DNA of 41,252 nucleotides from Candidatus Cloacimonadota bacterium (GTDB lineage Bacteria; Cloacimonadota; Cloacimonadia; Cloacimonadales; Cloacimonadaceae): positions 1-41,252 of the forward strand of contig JAJBBD010000239.1 of the NCBI GenBank assembly GCA_020532355.1. The letters are read 5' to 3'. Of the stretch, positions 17,881 through 25,452 are shown piece after piece. The translations under genes and the position numbers were made by a program. The notes below the pieces were generated by a model. It was given only the letters and a program-made list of their open reading frames with translations. It was not told the origin of the DNA and did not search any database. The first letter of the stretch is position 1; each line of letters begins with the position of its first letter.

Positions 17881-19261
17881 CGTCTTCCTCCGTTCCCATA
17901 AAAATCTCTGTTATGCCGGGAAGGGCAGCAGTGGGAAGTTCTTCTACCTTGCGCAATTTCTTCTCTATTTGTCGACTTCGGTGACTGGCATGGCCAATTT
18001 CTTTACCGGCATCCTCGATTTTCTTTTGGGTTTTATCTAAAACATCTCCAAATAGTCCAAATTGTTTTTTAACTTCTGCCAGCACCTTCCAAACTTCACT
18101 GCTTTTTTTCTGGATGGCAAGGGTTTTGAACCCTACTTGCAGGCTGTTTAAGAGTGCAGAGATGGTTGTGGGTCCGCAAAGGATAACATTGTATTCACGC
18201 ATTATCTGTTCAAATAATCCGGGTATGCGTAAAACCTCAGCATAGAGGCTTTCGAAGGGCAGAAAGAGGAGGGCAAAATCTGTTGTAATAGGCGGGTTTA
18301 AGTATTTATCGCGGATATCTTTAGCACAAGATTTTATCTTGGCGACCACAGCTTTTTGGCTGTTTCTAATTGCTGCAGGGTCTCCAATTTCATAGGCATC
18401 TACCAGCTTGTGATAGTCTTCAATAGGAAACTTAGCATCAATTGGTAAAAATACTCTGCCGTTATCGTCGTCTTTTCCAGGAAGTGCGATGGCAAATTCT
18501 ACCACAGCATCGCTGCGTGGGTTGGGTTTAAAATTCTTTTCGTACTGATCTAAAGTGAGGATTTCTTCCAAAATGTTTTCGAGTTGCAATTCGCCTAATA
18601 CCCCCCTAGTCTTTACCCCAATAAGTGCTTTTTTGAGGTCACCCACACCGGTAGCCAGGCTGCGCATCTCACCTAAGCCTTTATGTACTTCTTCCAAGCG
18701 CTTACTTACTTGGTCAAAAGATTCTCCCAAGCGTTTTTCCAAAGTTGCATGAAGTTTTTCATCTACGGTTTTACGCATCTCTTCCAGCTTATTTTCATTA
18801 CCACTGCGGATTTTTTCCATGCTTGTTTCGATACCTGTTTTCAGTTTTTCAGATTGTTCGGACGTGACATTGGAAAGCTCAGCTAGTTTGCGAGATAGTG
18901 TATCCGAAAGATTATTCAAGGATTTACTAAGTTCTTCTCTGTTTTTTGTGGCATCCTCGTTCATCTGTTTGGTAAGTGAAAGCATTGTATTGCTAAGCTC
19001 CATGCGCGAGTCGCCAGCGACTTTAAGCTGACTGTCACTAAAGTTTTTTATCTGCGATGACAGTTCTATGCGATTATCGGAATTTAGCTTTAAAAGGTCT
19101 TGGCGCAAGCATTGAACGTCCTCTTTTATGGTGCGGGAGAGCATTTCAACTTCATTCTTGAGGTTGTTTATCTCATCGCGCGTGCTAAGTGGCTTGCGCT
19201 TGAGCAAGATTAGCAATAAAGCAATACATATTAGTAGCAAGCCCAATAAGACATTTTCCAT
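17873..19261 (-). CDS. rmuC: RmuC family DNA recombination protein
   Basis: 462 aa. An N-terminal membrane helix (about 3-21) is followed by a long coiled coil (about 25-200) with repeated LSxxLxxL-type heptads. The RmuC nuclease-like domain (about 215-400) includes RGVLGELQLENILEE, FLPIDAKFPIEDY and LLFLPFESLYAEVLR. RmuC limits inversions and recombination at short inverted repeats in E. coli; its biochemical activity is not settled. GAGGAACTGAT precedes the ATG. It is first of a two-gene unit with the VanY-like gene and starts 70 bases after the terminator of the glyA operon. Confidence 0.92.
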   Translation of the reverse strand: MENVLLGLLLICIALLLILLKRKPLSTRDEINNLKNEVEMLSRTIKEDVQCLRQDLLKLNSDNRIELSSQIKNFSDSQLKVAGDSRMELSNTMLSLTKQMNEDATKNREELSKSLNNLSDTLSRKLAELSNVTSEQSEKLKTGIETSMEKIRSGNENKLEEMRKTVDEKLHATLEKRLGESFDQVSKRLEEVHKGLGEMRSLATGVGDLKKALIGVKTRGVLGELQLENILEEILTLDQYEKNFKPNPRSDAVVEFAIALPGKDDDNGRVFLPIDAKFPIEDYHKLVDAYEIGDPAAIRNSQKAVVAKIKSCAKDIRDKYLNPPITTDFALLFLPFESLYAEVLRIPGLFEQIMREYNVILCGPTTISALLNSLQVGFKTLAIQKKSSEVWKVLAEVKKQFGLFGDVLDKTQKKIEDAGKEIGHASHRSRQIEKKLRKVEELPTAALPGITEIFMGTEEDDA

Positions 19262-19330
19262 ATCAGTTCCTCGTTAAATAATCTGGGCTATGAACAGTTT
19301 TTGCTAAGGTATTAAACATAAGAAATCATA

Positions 19331-19358
19331 GGGGGCTCAGATAATTTTGGGAGCCCCC
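19331..19358 (-). terminator. Inverted repeat ending the glyA operon, probable terminator
   Basis: GGGGGCTC and GAGCCCCC pair over 8 bases around a 12-base loop, starting 14 bases after the glyA stop. On the minus strand the stem is followed by TATGATTTC rather than a clean T run, so termination efficiency is uncertain. Confidence 0.55.
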
Positions 19359-19372
19359 AATTATCTCTGGAA

Positions 19373-20671
19373 TTAGGATTGCAGCTCGGGATACAGAGGG
19401 AACTTGGCGGTAAGGTTTCTTACCTCTGTTTTAATTTTTGCAAGCTCATCCTCATTTTGGTAATTATCTCGCACTTTAGCAATGAGAGAGGCAATAATCT
19501 TCATTTCGGCAATGCCCATTCCTCTGGTTGTGACTGAAGGGGTACCTAAACGGATTCCTGAGGCTACGAAAGGACTGCGTGTGTCGAAAGGAACCGTGTT
19601 TTTGTTGGCGGTAATGCCAGCTATATCCAAGGCTTCTTCCATCTTTTTCCCGCTGGGTCCTCCCTTTTCTTCTGGGCCCAGATCTATTAGCATCAAGTGA
19701 GTGTCTGTTCCTCCCGATACGAGATCAAATCCCTCAGCGATTAACGCATCAGCAAGAGCGTGAGCGTTATCTACCACTTTTTTCATGTAGGTTTTAAACT
19801 CTGGCTGTAAGGCTTCACCAAAAGCTACTGCTTTAGCTGCAATGGCGTGCATCAATGGTCCACCTTGAATACCGGGGAATACTTTGCCATCTATCTCTTT
19901 GGCATATTCCTCTTTGCACAGAATTAATCCCCCGCGTGGACCACGTAAGGTTTTATGCGTGGTGGAGGTAACAACATCAGCGTAGGGAACTGGGTTTTCG
20001 TGCAGTCCAACCGCAACTAATCCGGCAATGTGTGCCATATCTACCATGAACTTTGCGCCGACTATATCGGCAATTCTCCGAAATTGAGCAAAATCAATCT
20101 TACGCGGGTAAGCAGATGCGCCCGTGAGAATCATTTGCGGCTTGTGTTCTTTTGCCAAACGCTCGATTTCGGCATAATCGAATTGTTGAGTATCTTTGCC
20201 AACCATGTAATGTATTACATTATAAAGCTGCCCGCTAAACGAAAGAGGGTGTCCGTGCGTGAGGTGTCCACCATGGGCAAGCTCAAGGGCAAGAACGGTA
20301 TCCCCCGGCTTAACTAGGGCAAAATAAGCAGCCATATTGGCTTGAGATCCACTATGGGGTTGCACATTTGCGTGTTCTGCTCCAAAGAGTTTTTTAGCGC
20401 GCTCGATGGCAAGTTGCTCTGCCTGATCTATGAATTCGCATCCGCCATAATAGCGTCCGTAAAGATTGTAGTTTACTTTGCCTGTTTTCTTACTCCAGCG
20501 GTAGGGGTAACCTTCGGCATATTTATTGGTGAGGACGCTGCCCTGAGCTTCCATCACTGCCAAAGAAGTAAAGTTCTCACTTGCAATAAGCTCCAGGTTG
20601 TCCTGTTGCCTGCTTAGCTCTTGTGAGATTGCAGCAAAAACTTCGGGGTCTTGTTTTTGGATGTTTTTCAC
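19373..20671 (-). CDS. glyA: Serine hydroxymethyltransferase, with a 14-residue insertion
   Basis: 432 aa. It converts serine and tetrahydrofolate to glycine and 5,10-methylene-THF in the cytosol, using PLP. The family motifs are intact: [38 protein letters not shown] and the PLP lysine K240 in [13 protein letters not shown]. Between YAEGYP (51-56) and RYYGGCE (73-79) most bacterial enzymes have two residues (GK in E. coli); here residues 57-72 (YRWSKK...NLYG) form a 16-residue stretch. This segment lies near the active site in known structures, so the insertion may alter cofactor or subunit contacts. Last gene of the six-gene operon; its start overlaps rpiB by 4 bases. Confidence 0.97.
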   Translation of the reverse strand: MKNIQKQDPEVFAAISQELSRQQDNLELIASENFTSLAVMEAQGSVLTNKYAEGYPYRWSKKTGKVNYNLYGRYYGGCEFIDQAEQLAIERAKKLFGAEHANVQPHSGSQANMAAYFALVKPGDTVLALELAHGGHLTHGHPLSFSGQLYNVIHYMVGKDTQQFDYAEIERLAKEHKPQMILTGASAYPRKIDFAQFRRIADIVGAKFMVDMAHIAGLVAVGLHENPVPYADVVTSTTHKTLRGPRGGLILCKEEYAKEIDGKVFPGIQGGPLMHAIAAKAVAFGEALQPEFKTYMKKVVDNAHALADALIAEGFDLVSGGTDTHLMLIDLGPEEKGGPSGKKMEEALDIAGITANKNTVPFDTRSPFVASGIRLGTPSVTTRGMGIAEMKIIASLIAKVRDNYQNEDELAKIKTEVRNLTAKFPLYPELQS

Positions 20672-21102
20672 TTCCGTTCTCCTTGATGTATTTTATTGAT
20701 TCTATTCAAATGTCTGCCCCCATCGAAGGGAGTTTCCAACCATGTTTTTACAATATCCACAGCATAATGAGTAGCAGTGAATCTGCCAGCTAATACCAGA
20801 ACATTGGCATTATTATGCATGCGTGAAAGCCTTGCTACATCTGTAATGTTACAAAGGGCAGCCCTGATTCCTGGAACTTTGTTGGCAGTAATACTCATTC
20901 CAATTCCACTTCCGCAGATAAGTATGCCAAATTCGCATTCACCTTCCGCTACTGCTTGGGCAGCAGGAAATCCAGTATCGGGGTAGTCAATACTTTCTTC
21001 GTTATTGGTGCCAAAATCCAAAAACTCATGTTCCGGGAAAGAGCGGATAATGAATTCTTTTAATGTATATCCAGCATGATCGCTTGCTATGGCTAGCCTC
21101 AT
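20668..21102 (-). CDS. rpiB: Ribose-5-phosphate isomerase B
   Basis: 144 aa from the ATG at 21102, which follows GGAGGTAAG and gives the normal RpiB length; the longer frame adds 12 unlikely residues. Motifs: [12 protein letters not shown] (phosphate and substrate binding), [20 protein letters not shown] with the catalytic cysteine, and [12 protein letters not shown]. It interconverts ribulose-5-P and ribose-5-P, or allose phosphates. It overlaps the upstream acyltransferase and downstream glyA by 4 bases each, so the three are translationally coupled. rpiB next to glyA is a common arrangement in bacteria. Confidence 0.95.
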   Translation of the reverse strand: MRLAIASDHAGYTLKEFIIRSFPEHEFLDFGTNNEESIDYPDTGFPAAQAVAEGECEFGILICGSGIGMSITANKVPGIRAALCNITDVARLSRMHNNANVLVLAGRFTATHYAVDIVKTWLETPFDGGRHLNRINKIHQGERK

Positions 21103-22007
21103 CTTACCTCCGCCATCAGACAACTGAGGGCAATACAATAATACTTGGAGTTTTCGCTTTCGCTACGGCTCATTACCACAACGGGTTTCACCGTTCCCTG
21201 AATCAATCCGGCGAGCTCACCTCCAGCGAAGAGCATTAAGCCCTTGTAAAAGGCATTTGCTGTTTCCAAATTGGGAAGAATTAAGATGTCCGCATTTCCA
21301 GCAATAGGGCTTTGCACTCCTTTTATATCTCCAGCTATAGGGTCGCAAGCCAAAAAAATATCCAAAGGGCCGTCTATCAGACAATCCTTAATCTGTCCAC
21401 GCTCTGCCATTTTACTGATTAATGCATAATCTATCGTGTTTGGCATAGCTTCCGATACTTTCTCTGTGGCAGAAATGAGGGCTACCTTAGGCTTGGCTAT
21501 GCCCAAATTGTGCGCCATTTTAACACTATAGTTGATCATAGCGATTTTTTGGTTTAGATCTGGGGCTGGAAGCACGGCGGTATCCGATATCAGCAGGAGT
21601 TTATGATACTTGGGCAACTCAAGGGCGCAAGTATAGCTCATTATGGCTTTTGGGGGCAGTAATCCGCGTTCTTTGGAAAGTACTTCTCGAAGAAATTTAT
21701 CGGTACCCACCAATCCTTTCATCAATACATCTGCCTCATTGTTTTTTACCATTCGCACTGCTTCACGGGTGGCTTCTTCATGGTTTGATACATCTATTAC
21801 GTCAAAGCTCTCATCATTCAGCGAGAAATCCTTTAATAGTTCCATAATACGTGCTTTCGAGCCAATCATAATGGGATGCACAAAGCCTTCGTTTGTAGAG
21901 CGGCTAATTGCTCCTATTGTATTAGCGTCTTCGGCAACTGCTATGGCGATGCGGACTTTTTTATTTAGGGACTTTACTTTTAGTGCTATTTCGTTTAGAG
22001 TTTTCAT
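21099..22007 (-). CDS. Phosphate acetyl/butyryltransferase family protein, paralogue A
   Basis: 302 aa, length and sequence of phosphate butyryltransferase (Ptb). Visible motifs: VLMKGLVGTDKFLREVL, LPPKAIMSYTCALELPKYHKLLLISDTAV, PAPDLNQKIAMINYSV, DGPLDIFLACDP and ADILILPNLETANAFYKGL. Ptb moves an acyl group between CoA and phosphate, normally paired with butyrate kinase to make ATP. No kinase gene is next to it here. It is 3 bases downstream of a second paralogue. The acyl chain cannot be read from sequence. GVQSPIAGNADI at the C-terminal end replaces the usual GI.S.VAG.AD pattern closely. Confidence 0.85.
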   Translation of the reverse strand: MKTLNEIALKVKSLNKKVRIAIAVAEDANTIGAISRSTNEGFVHPIMIGSKARIMELLKDFSLNDESFDVIDVSNHEEATREAVRMVKNNEADVLMKGLVGTDKFLREVLSKERGLLPPKAIMSYTCALELPKYHKLLLISDTAVLPAPDLNQKIAMINYSVKMAHNLGIAKPKVALISATEKVSEAMPNTIDYALISKMAERGQIKDCLIDGPLDIFLACDPIAGDIKGVQSPIAGNADILILPNLETANAFYKGLMLFAGGELAGLIQGTVKPVVVMSRSESENSKYYCIALSCLMAEVR

Positions 22008-22010
22008 GAT

Positions 22011-22916
22011 TTATGCCATCAGAGCCGCTAGGGCAATTGAATATAATTTTGAGCGTTCACTATCGCCTCGGGAAGTAAGTACGCATGGTACTCTGGCACC
22101 AATCACAACTGCACAAAGATCACTTTTTAGTAGTTTCACTATGGTTTTGTAAAACACATTGCCAGATTCGATATTAGGGAAAAGAATGCAATCGGCATCG
22201 CCACATACTTCACTTTGCATGCCCTTGATTGTAGCGCTTTCTTTATCTACAATCAAATCCATTGCCAATGGACCTTCCACTACTCCTCCTTTGATCTGAC
22301 CACGTTGAGCCATCTTATGAATCAAAGCTGCATCGGCACAGGAAGGAATTTTGGGTAGAGTTTGTTCGCTGGCAGCTAAAAGTCCCACTTTAGGGCAGTC
22401 AATACCTAAAAAATGCGCAGTTCTAATCAGATAATTAGTTATCGCAATCTTTTGTTTGAGGTCTGGTAAGGGTATGATTGCCACATCTCCAAAGATGAGG
22501 AGTTTATGATAATTCTTAGGTTCTGCAACCGTAACGTGAGATAAAATAGCACCGGGATCCATTAAACCCTTATCTTTGTTGAGAATAGCTCTCATATAGC
22601 GATCGGTGGAGAGTAACCCTTTCATCAAAAAATCACCCTCCCCTCTGTTAATCAGATCTACTGCCAAGGATGCAGCGACAAGATCACTTGTGCAATTAAT
22701 TATTCTGAATATGGATGAGCTGATATTATGCTCTTGGCAAACTGCTTTGATTTTTGTTTCATCTCCTACTAAAATACCTTCAATAATGCCCATTTGAACA
22801 GCTTCGGCTACAGCCATAATAGTATGAGTGTCTATTGCCCATGCCGCTACAAGACGTTTCTTGGTTCGGGACCCTAATACTTCAAACATCTGGTCCAATT
22901 TGCGAATTTCCATCAT
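22011..22916 (-). CDS. Phosphate acetyl/butyryltransferase family protein, paralogue B
   Basis: 301 aa, clearly homologous along its whole length to the next gene. Shared motifs: FLMKGLLSTDRYMRAILNKDKGLMDPGAILSHV, split here by family loops; LPDLKQKIAITNYLIRTAH; GVVEGPLAMDLIVDK; and DADCILFPNIESGNVFYKTIVK. Start: two adjacent ATGs (22916, 22913); GGAG lies 5 bases before the second, so 22913 may be the true one. It follows the COG3014-like lipoprotein gene after 24 bases. The pair may be two subunits or two specificities; one could be a regulatory or inactive copy. Function beyond the family is not established. Confidence 0.85.
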   Translation of the reverse strand: MMEIRKLDQMFEVLGSRTKKRLVAAWAIDTHTIMAVAEAVQMGIIEGILVGDETKIKAVCQEHNISSSIFRIINCTSDLVAASLAVDLINRGEGDFLMKGLLSTDRYMRAILNKDKGLMDPGAILSHVTVAEPKNYHKLLIFGDVAIIPLPDLKQKIAITNYLIRTAHFLGIDCPKVGLLAASEQTLPKIPSCADAALIHKMAQRGQIKGGVVEGPLAMDLIVDKESATIKGMQSEVCGDADCILFPNIESGNVFYKTIVKLLKSDLCAVVIGARVPCVLTSRGDSERSKLYSIALAALMA

Positions 22917-22940
22917 TACTCCATTGTATTGTTTATTTAT

Positions 22941-24335
22941 CTATTCAAAATACCAAGTACAGATTAGATTAGGTTTGTTGGTCCCTACCTGAAGGTTGTG
23001 TTGTTCACTATGAATAAGTCTTCCCTTGGGGGAAAAATATTCCATGCGGATGCTTTGATCGCCTGTTGATACCGGAATCTCGGCGATTAAAGCTTCTGAG
23101 GGGAAGAACTGCGATATTCTTAGATCTGCATTTTCACTAAGAAAAACTGCGGCATCTGCAACCAGACTTAGAAGAGTCGCTCCCAGATCTGAGCTACTTT
23201 TGCGAGCTTGCTCTTTTGCTTTTTCGGCAGCAAGACCTTTCAGCACGGTTCTGCTAACGCTTTTAAAGATGATCATTGGCTCTTTAAGTTCATAGCTTCT
23301 GCGGGCTATCAAGCTCATATCTTCAAGTTTCTTCAGTGTATAACGTTTGCCGTCAGCAGTAACGAGATCAACTCTACCAATTTTTCGCTCCCGGTCTTCC
23401 AAGTATGGTATGGCAAACTTAAAATAGTATCCCTCGTCGATTCCTTCCCAAGGTATGGTGTCTATATCGATATCATTGTTTGCCGTTCCGATAATCAGAA
23501 GATCTTTGGAAGTATGGACGTGCATCTCTAATGGGCGTTTATACGGACCCCGGTTTACAAAACTGAGTACTCTTAAAACATGTCCCTTAGTATCTAATTT
23601 GGGCTCAATAATCTTTGGGGCAGAAAAGGGATACAGTTCTGGTTGGCTGGCAAAGGCATACTGCACATTATTGAAATCTATGCGAGCGTCGTCATGATAA
23701 TTGTTGGTTTGGTATAGAACCATACTTAAATAACGGGCTAAAGCTGAAGAATGAAATCTGCCGCGAGAACTCTTGAACTTTATTTTTGCCTCAGAATCCA
23801 AATCCATCTCTTTGGCAATACGTGCATATTTCTGCTCTAACAGGCTCAGTTTTTCGTCAACCCGCCTCACTTCTACCATTGCGGATTCCAGATTTCCCAT
23901 TTCCAAAAAGTTGAGAGCTTTAAACACATTGATATAAACGTCTTCATAGTCTTCCCCAGAGTATTCAAGCGAATTGTCGTTCAATAAAATCGAGGCAGCG
24001 GAGCGAGAAACACTTTTGGTATAGAGTTCTTGGATGGCGTCTTCTGCAAGTTGTAACAATTCATTGCTTTGCTGCCAATTGCCCTGAAAGTGATGCAACA
24101 TGCCAGCATCCAAATAGTAGAGTAATTGTTCCTTCTTGCGATACATTCCCGGTTTTTCAACAATTGACAGTGCCTTTGTAATATCCTGCCCCGCCATTGC
24201 TTTATCCAATTCTTTTCGGGTGCGTGATGAGGTTATATTTTGCGCACATGCTCCCAGTAATAAGACAATAAAAACCCACAGAACCAGTACTGAAGCTCTG
24301 GAGTGGATGTGGCTGTACTCTCTTAAGGGGTTCAT
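22941..24335 (-). CDS. COG3014-like lipoprotein
   Basis: 464 aa. The signal peptide ends in the lipobox LLGAC, with C30 as the lipidated residue. The body begins with a helical, TPR-like region (about 40-230; LYYLDAGMLHHFQGNW, VFKALNFLEMGNLESAMVEVRRVDEKL), followed by a beta-rich domain that contains IPWEGIDEGYYFKFAIPYLEDR. This pattern fits the uncharacterised COG3014 lipoprotein family, which often sits with LpoB-type genes, as here (9 bases after the LpoB-like stop). It probably works in the periplasm with the LpoB-like protein. Family assignment is from memory of the pattern, without a search. Confidence 0.7.
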   Translation of the reverse strand: MNPLREYSHIHSRASVLVLWVFIVLLLGACAQNITSSRTRKELDKAMAGQDITKALSIVEKPGMYRKKEQLLYYLDAGMLHHFQGNWQQSNELLQLAEDAIQELYTKSVSRSAASILLNDNSLEYSGEDYEDVYINVFKALNFLEMGNLESAMVEVRRVDEKLSLLEQKYARIAKEMDLDSEAKIKFKSSRGRFHSSALARYLSMVLYQTNNYHDDARIDFNNVQYAFASQPELYPFSAPKIIEPKLDTKGHVLRVLSFVNRGPYKRPLEMHVHTSKDLLIIGTANNDIDIDTIPWEGIDEGYYFKFAIPYLEDRERKIGRVDLVTADGKRYTLKKLEDMSLIARRSYELKEPMIIFKSVSRTVLKGLAAEKAKEQARKSSSDLGATLLSLVADAAVFLSENADLRISQFFPSEALIAEIPVSTGDQSIRMEYFSPKGRLIHSEQHNLQVGTNKPNLICTWYFE

Positions 24336-24344
24336 GGATGGGGA

Positions 24345-24944
24345 TTATTTAAAGCGACTGCGTTCCACTATCTTCATAATCTCTTTATTGCCTATCCATA
24401 CTGTTTCTGTTGTTTCCACGTCTATAAGCTCCATATCTATCTGGTAATACTTTGCCGAGGTGCGGTCAATCTGATCGTTGATAGTTTTAACTGCACCCTT
24501 AAGCATAAAATCTGCACCCAACTCTTGGGCCATTTGCTTTGCTGTTTCCTCCGAGGCAAAGTATTGCTGTTCTGCACGTTCGTCACGGACTTCATCACGA
24601 ATATCTCTTGCAGCTACGAACCTAACCGCTCCACTGTTAATGAGCTCGCGGGAGATATCGGCAATAAAGGTTTCCATCTCTATGTGCTCGCTGGAGAGAT
24701 TGCGCATTGTGCCCACTATTACAACCGGAGTGCGCCCTTTTTCTTGTAAAAAGCTGCTAAGCCAAGGACGGGATACAACATCCCGAATCATTTCTTCTGC
24801 AACCAGACGGCTGTCTGTATTGTTCCATTTGCCGCTAAGGTCTGCGACAGTATCGGTGGAAACACGTTGGACTTTAACGCTGGGTCCACAAGCGGCAACC
24901 AGCAGGGCTAAGCCAAGTATCATCGGGATCAGTAATTTCTGCAT
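24345..24944 (-). CDS. LpoB-like lipoprotein, activator of a penicillin-binding protein
   Basis: 199 aa from the ATG at 24944, which follows GGAGGAACA; a longer frame adds 12 residues. The signal peptide ends in LLVAAC (C19 lipidated). The mature part has the LpoB fold pattern: DTVADLSGKWNNTDSRLVAEEMI, VVIVGTMRNLSSEHIEMETFIADISRELINSG, AQELGADFMLKGAVKT and YQIDMELIDVETTETVWIGNKEIMK. LpoB reaches through the periplasm to switch on the class A synthase PBP1b. It is the first gene of a six-gene operon that ends in glyA. Confidence 0.85.
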   Translation of the reverse strand: MQKLLIPMILGLALLVAACGPSVKVQRVSTDTVADLSGKWNNTDSRLVAEEMIRDVVSRPWLSSFLQEKGRTPVVIVGTMRNLSSEHIEMETFIADISRELINSGAVRFVAARDIRDEVRDERAEQQYFASEETAKQMAQELGADFMLKGAVKTINDQIDRTSAKYYQIDMELIDVETTETVWIGNKEIMKIVERSRFK

Positions 24945-25452
24945 TGTTCCTCCATTTGTATGGAATGTATTGTGTTTCAATGTTTAGCTGAGTTTATTCA
25001 ACAAATTATCTATTAAAAAGAAAAACACTGCAAAGGCAGGTTTTTGTCAAGCCAAAATTCCTTATATCAATAACACGCTATAAAATCCTATCTAATTATC
25101 TGAAACTATAAATATATACAATAATTAAGGATTCTTACTGCATAATTTATATAAAAGCTTATCCAATAAGCATAAAAACCTTGCCATAGATTCGTCTCTT
25201 TAGCTCTCAGATTTGATGTTTTGCCGCTTTCTCTTCCATTGCTTTGAGCATAACTTAAGTATGGATTAATCGGAGATTATCCTATGCCAACAAGATGATG
25301 TCTGCTTGAAGCTTTGCTAATGCTTACTTGATGCCGGATGGGGAGAAGTACGGGGGCTGGCTTAATATAGAGCAAAACAAATGATGCAAAGCAGTTTATG
25401 CGAGGGCAAGATATCCATAGAAACAAACTTTTTTATATAGCTTAAGTATTGG
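24945..25452. other. 508-base intergenic region
   Basis: No credible gene. It should hold the promoter of the minus-strand lpoB-like operon; a TTGACA box is present on that strand near 25047-25052, but no -10 at normal spacing. A small CTGC/GCAG hairpin (25028-25039) is flanked by runs of T on one side and A on the other. Dispersed repeat copy 2 lies at 25241-25338. The rest is AT-rich without structure I can name. Confidence 0.5.
25241..25338 (+). repeat. Dispersed intergenic repeat, copy 2
   Basis: The left half (GCATAACTTAAGTATGG, then CGGAGATTATCC at 25271-25282) matches copy 1 at 30 of 35 positions. The right half GCTTGAAGCTTTGCTAATGC (25304-25323) matches the minus strand of copy 3 at 17 of 20 positions. 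It therefore links the two other copies. The orientation is set so that the GGAGATTATCC core reads on the plus strand. Confidence 0.6.

Noticed and set aside
24478-24987. 169-residue plus-strand reading frame
   Set aside because: Antisense to the LpoB-like gene; serine/arginine-rich composition typical of a shadow frame.
25021-25052. Terminator at the CTGC/GCAG hairpin upstream of the lpoB-like operon
   Set aside because: Only four base pairs, and no gene ends there on either strand.
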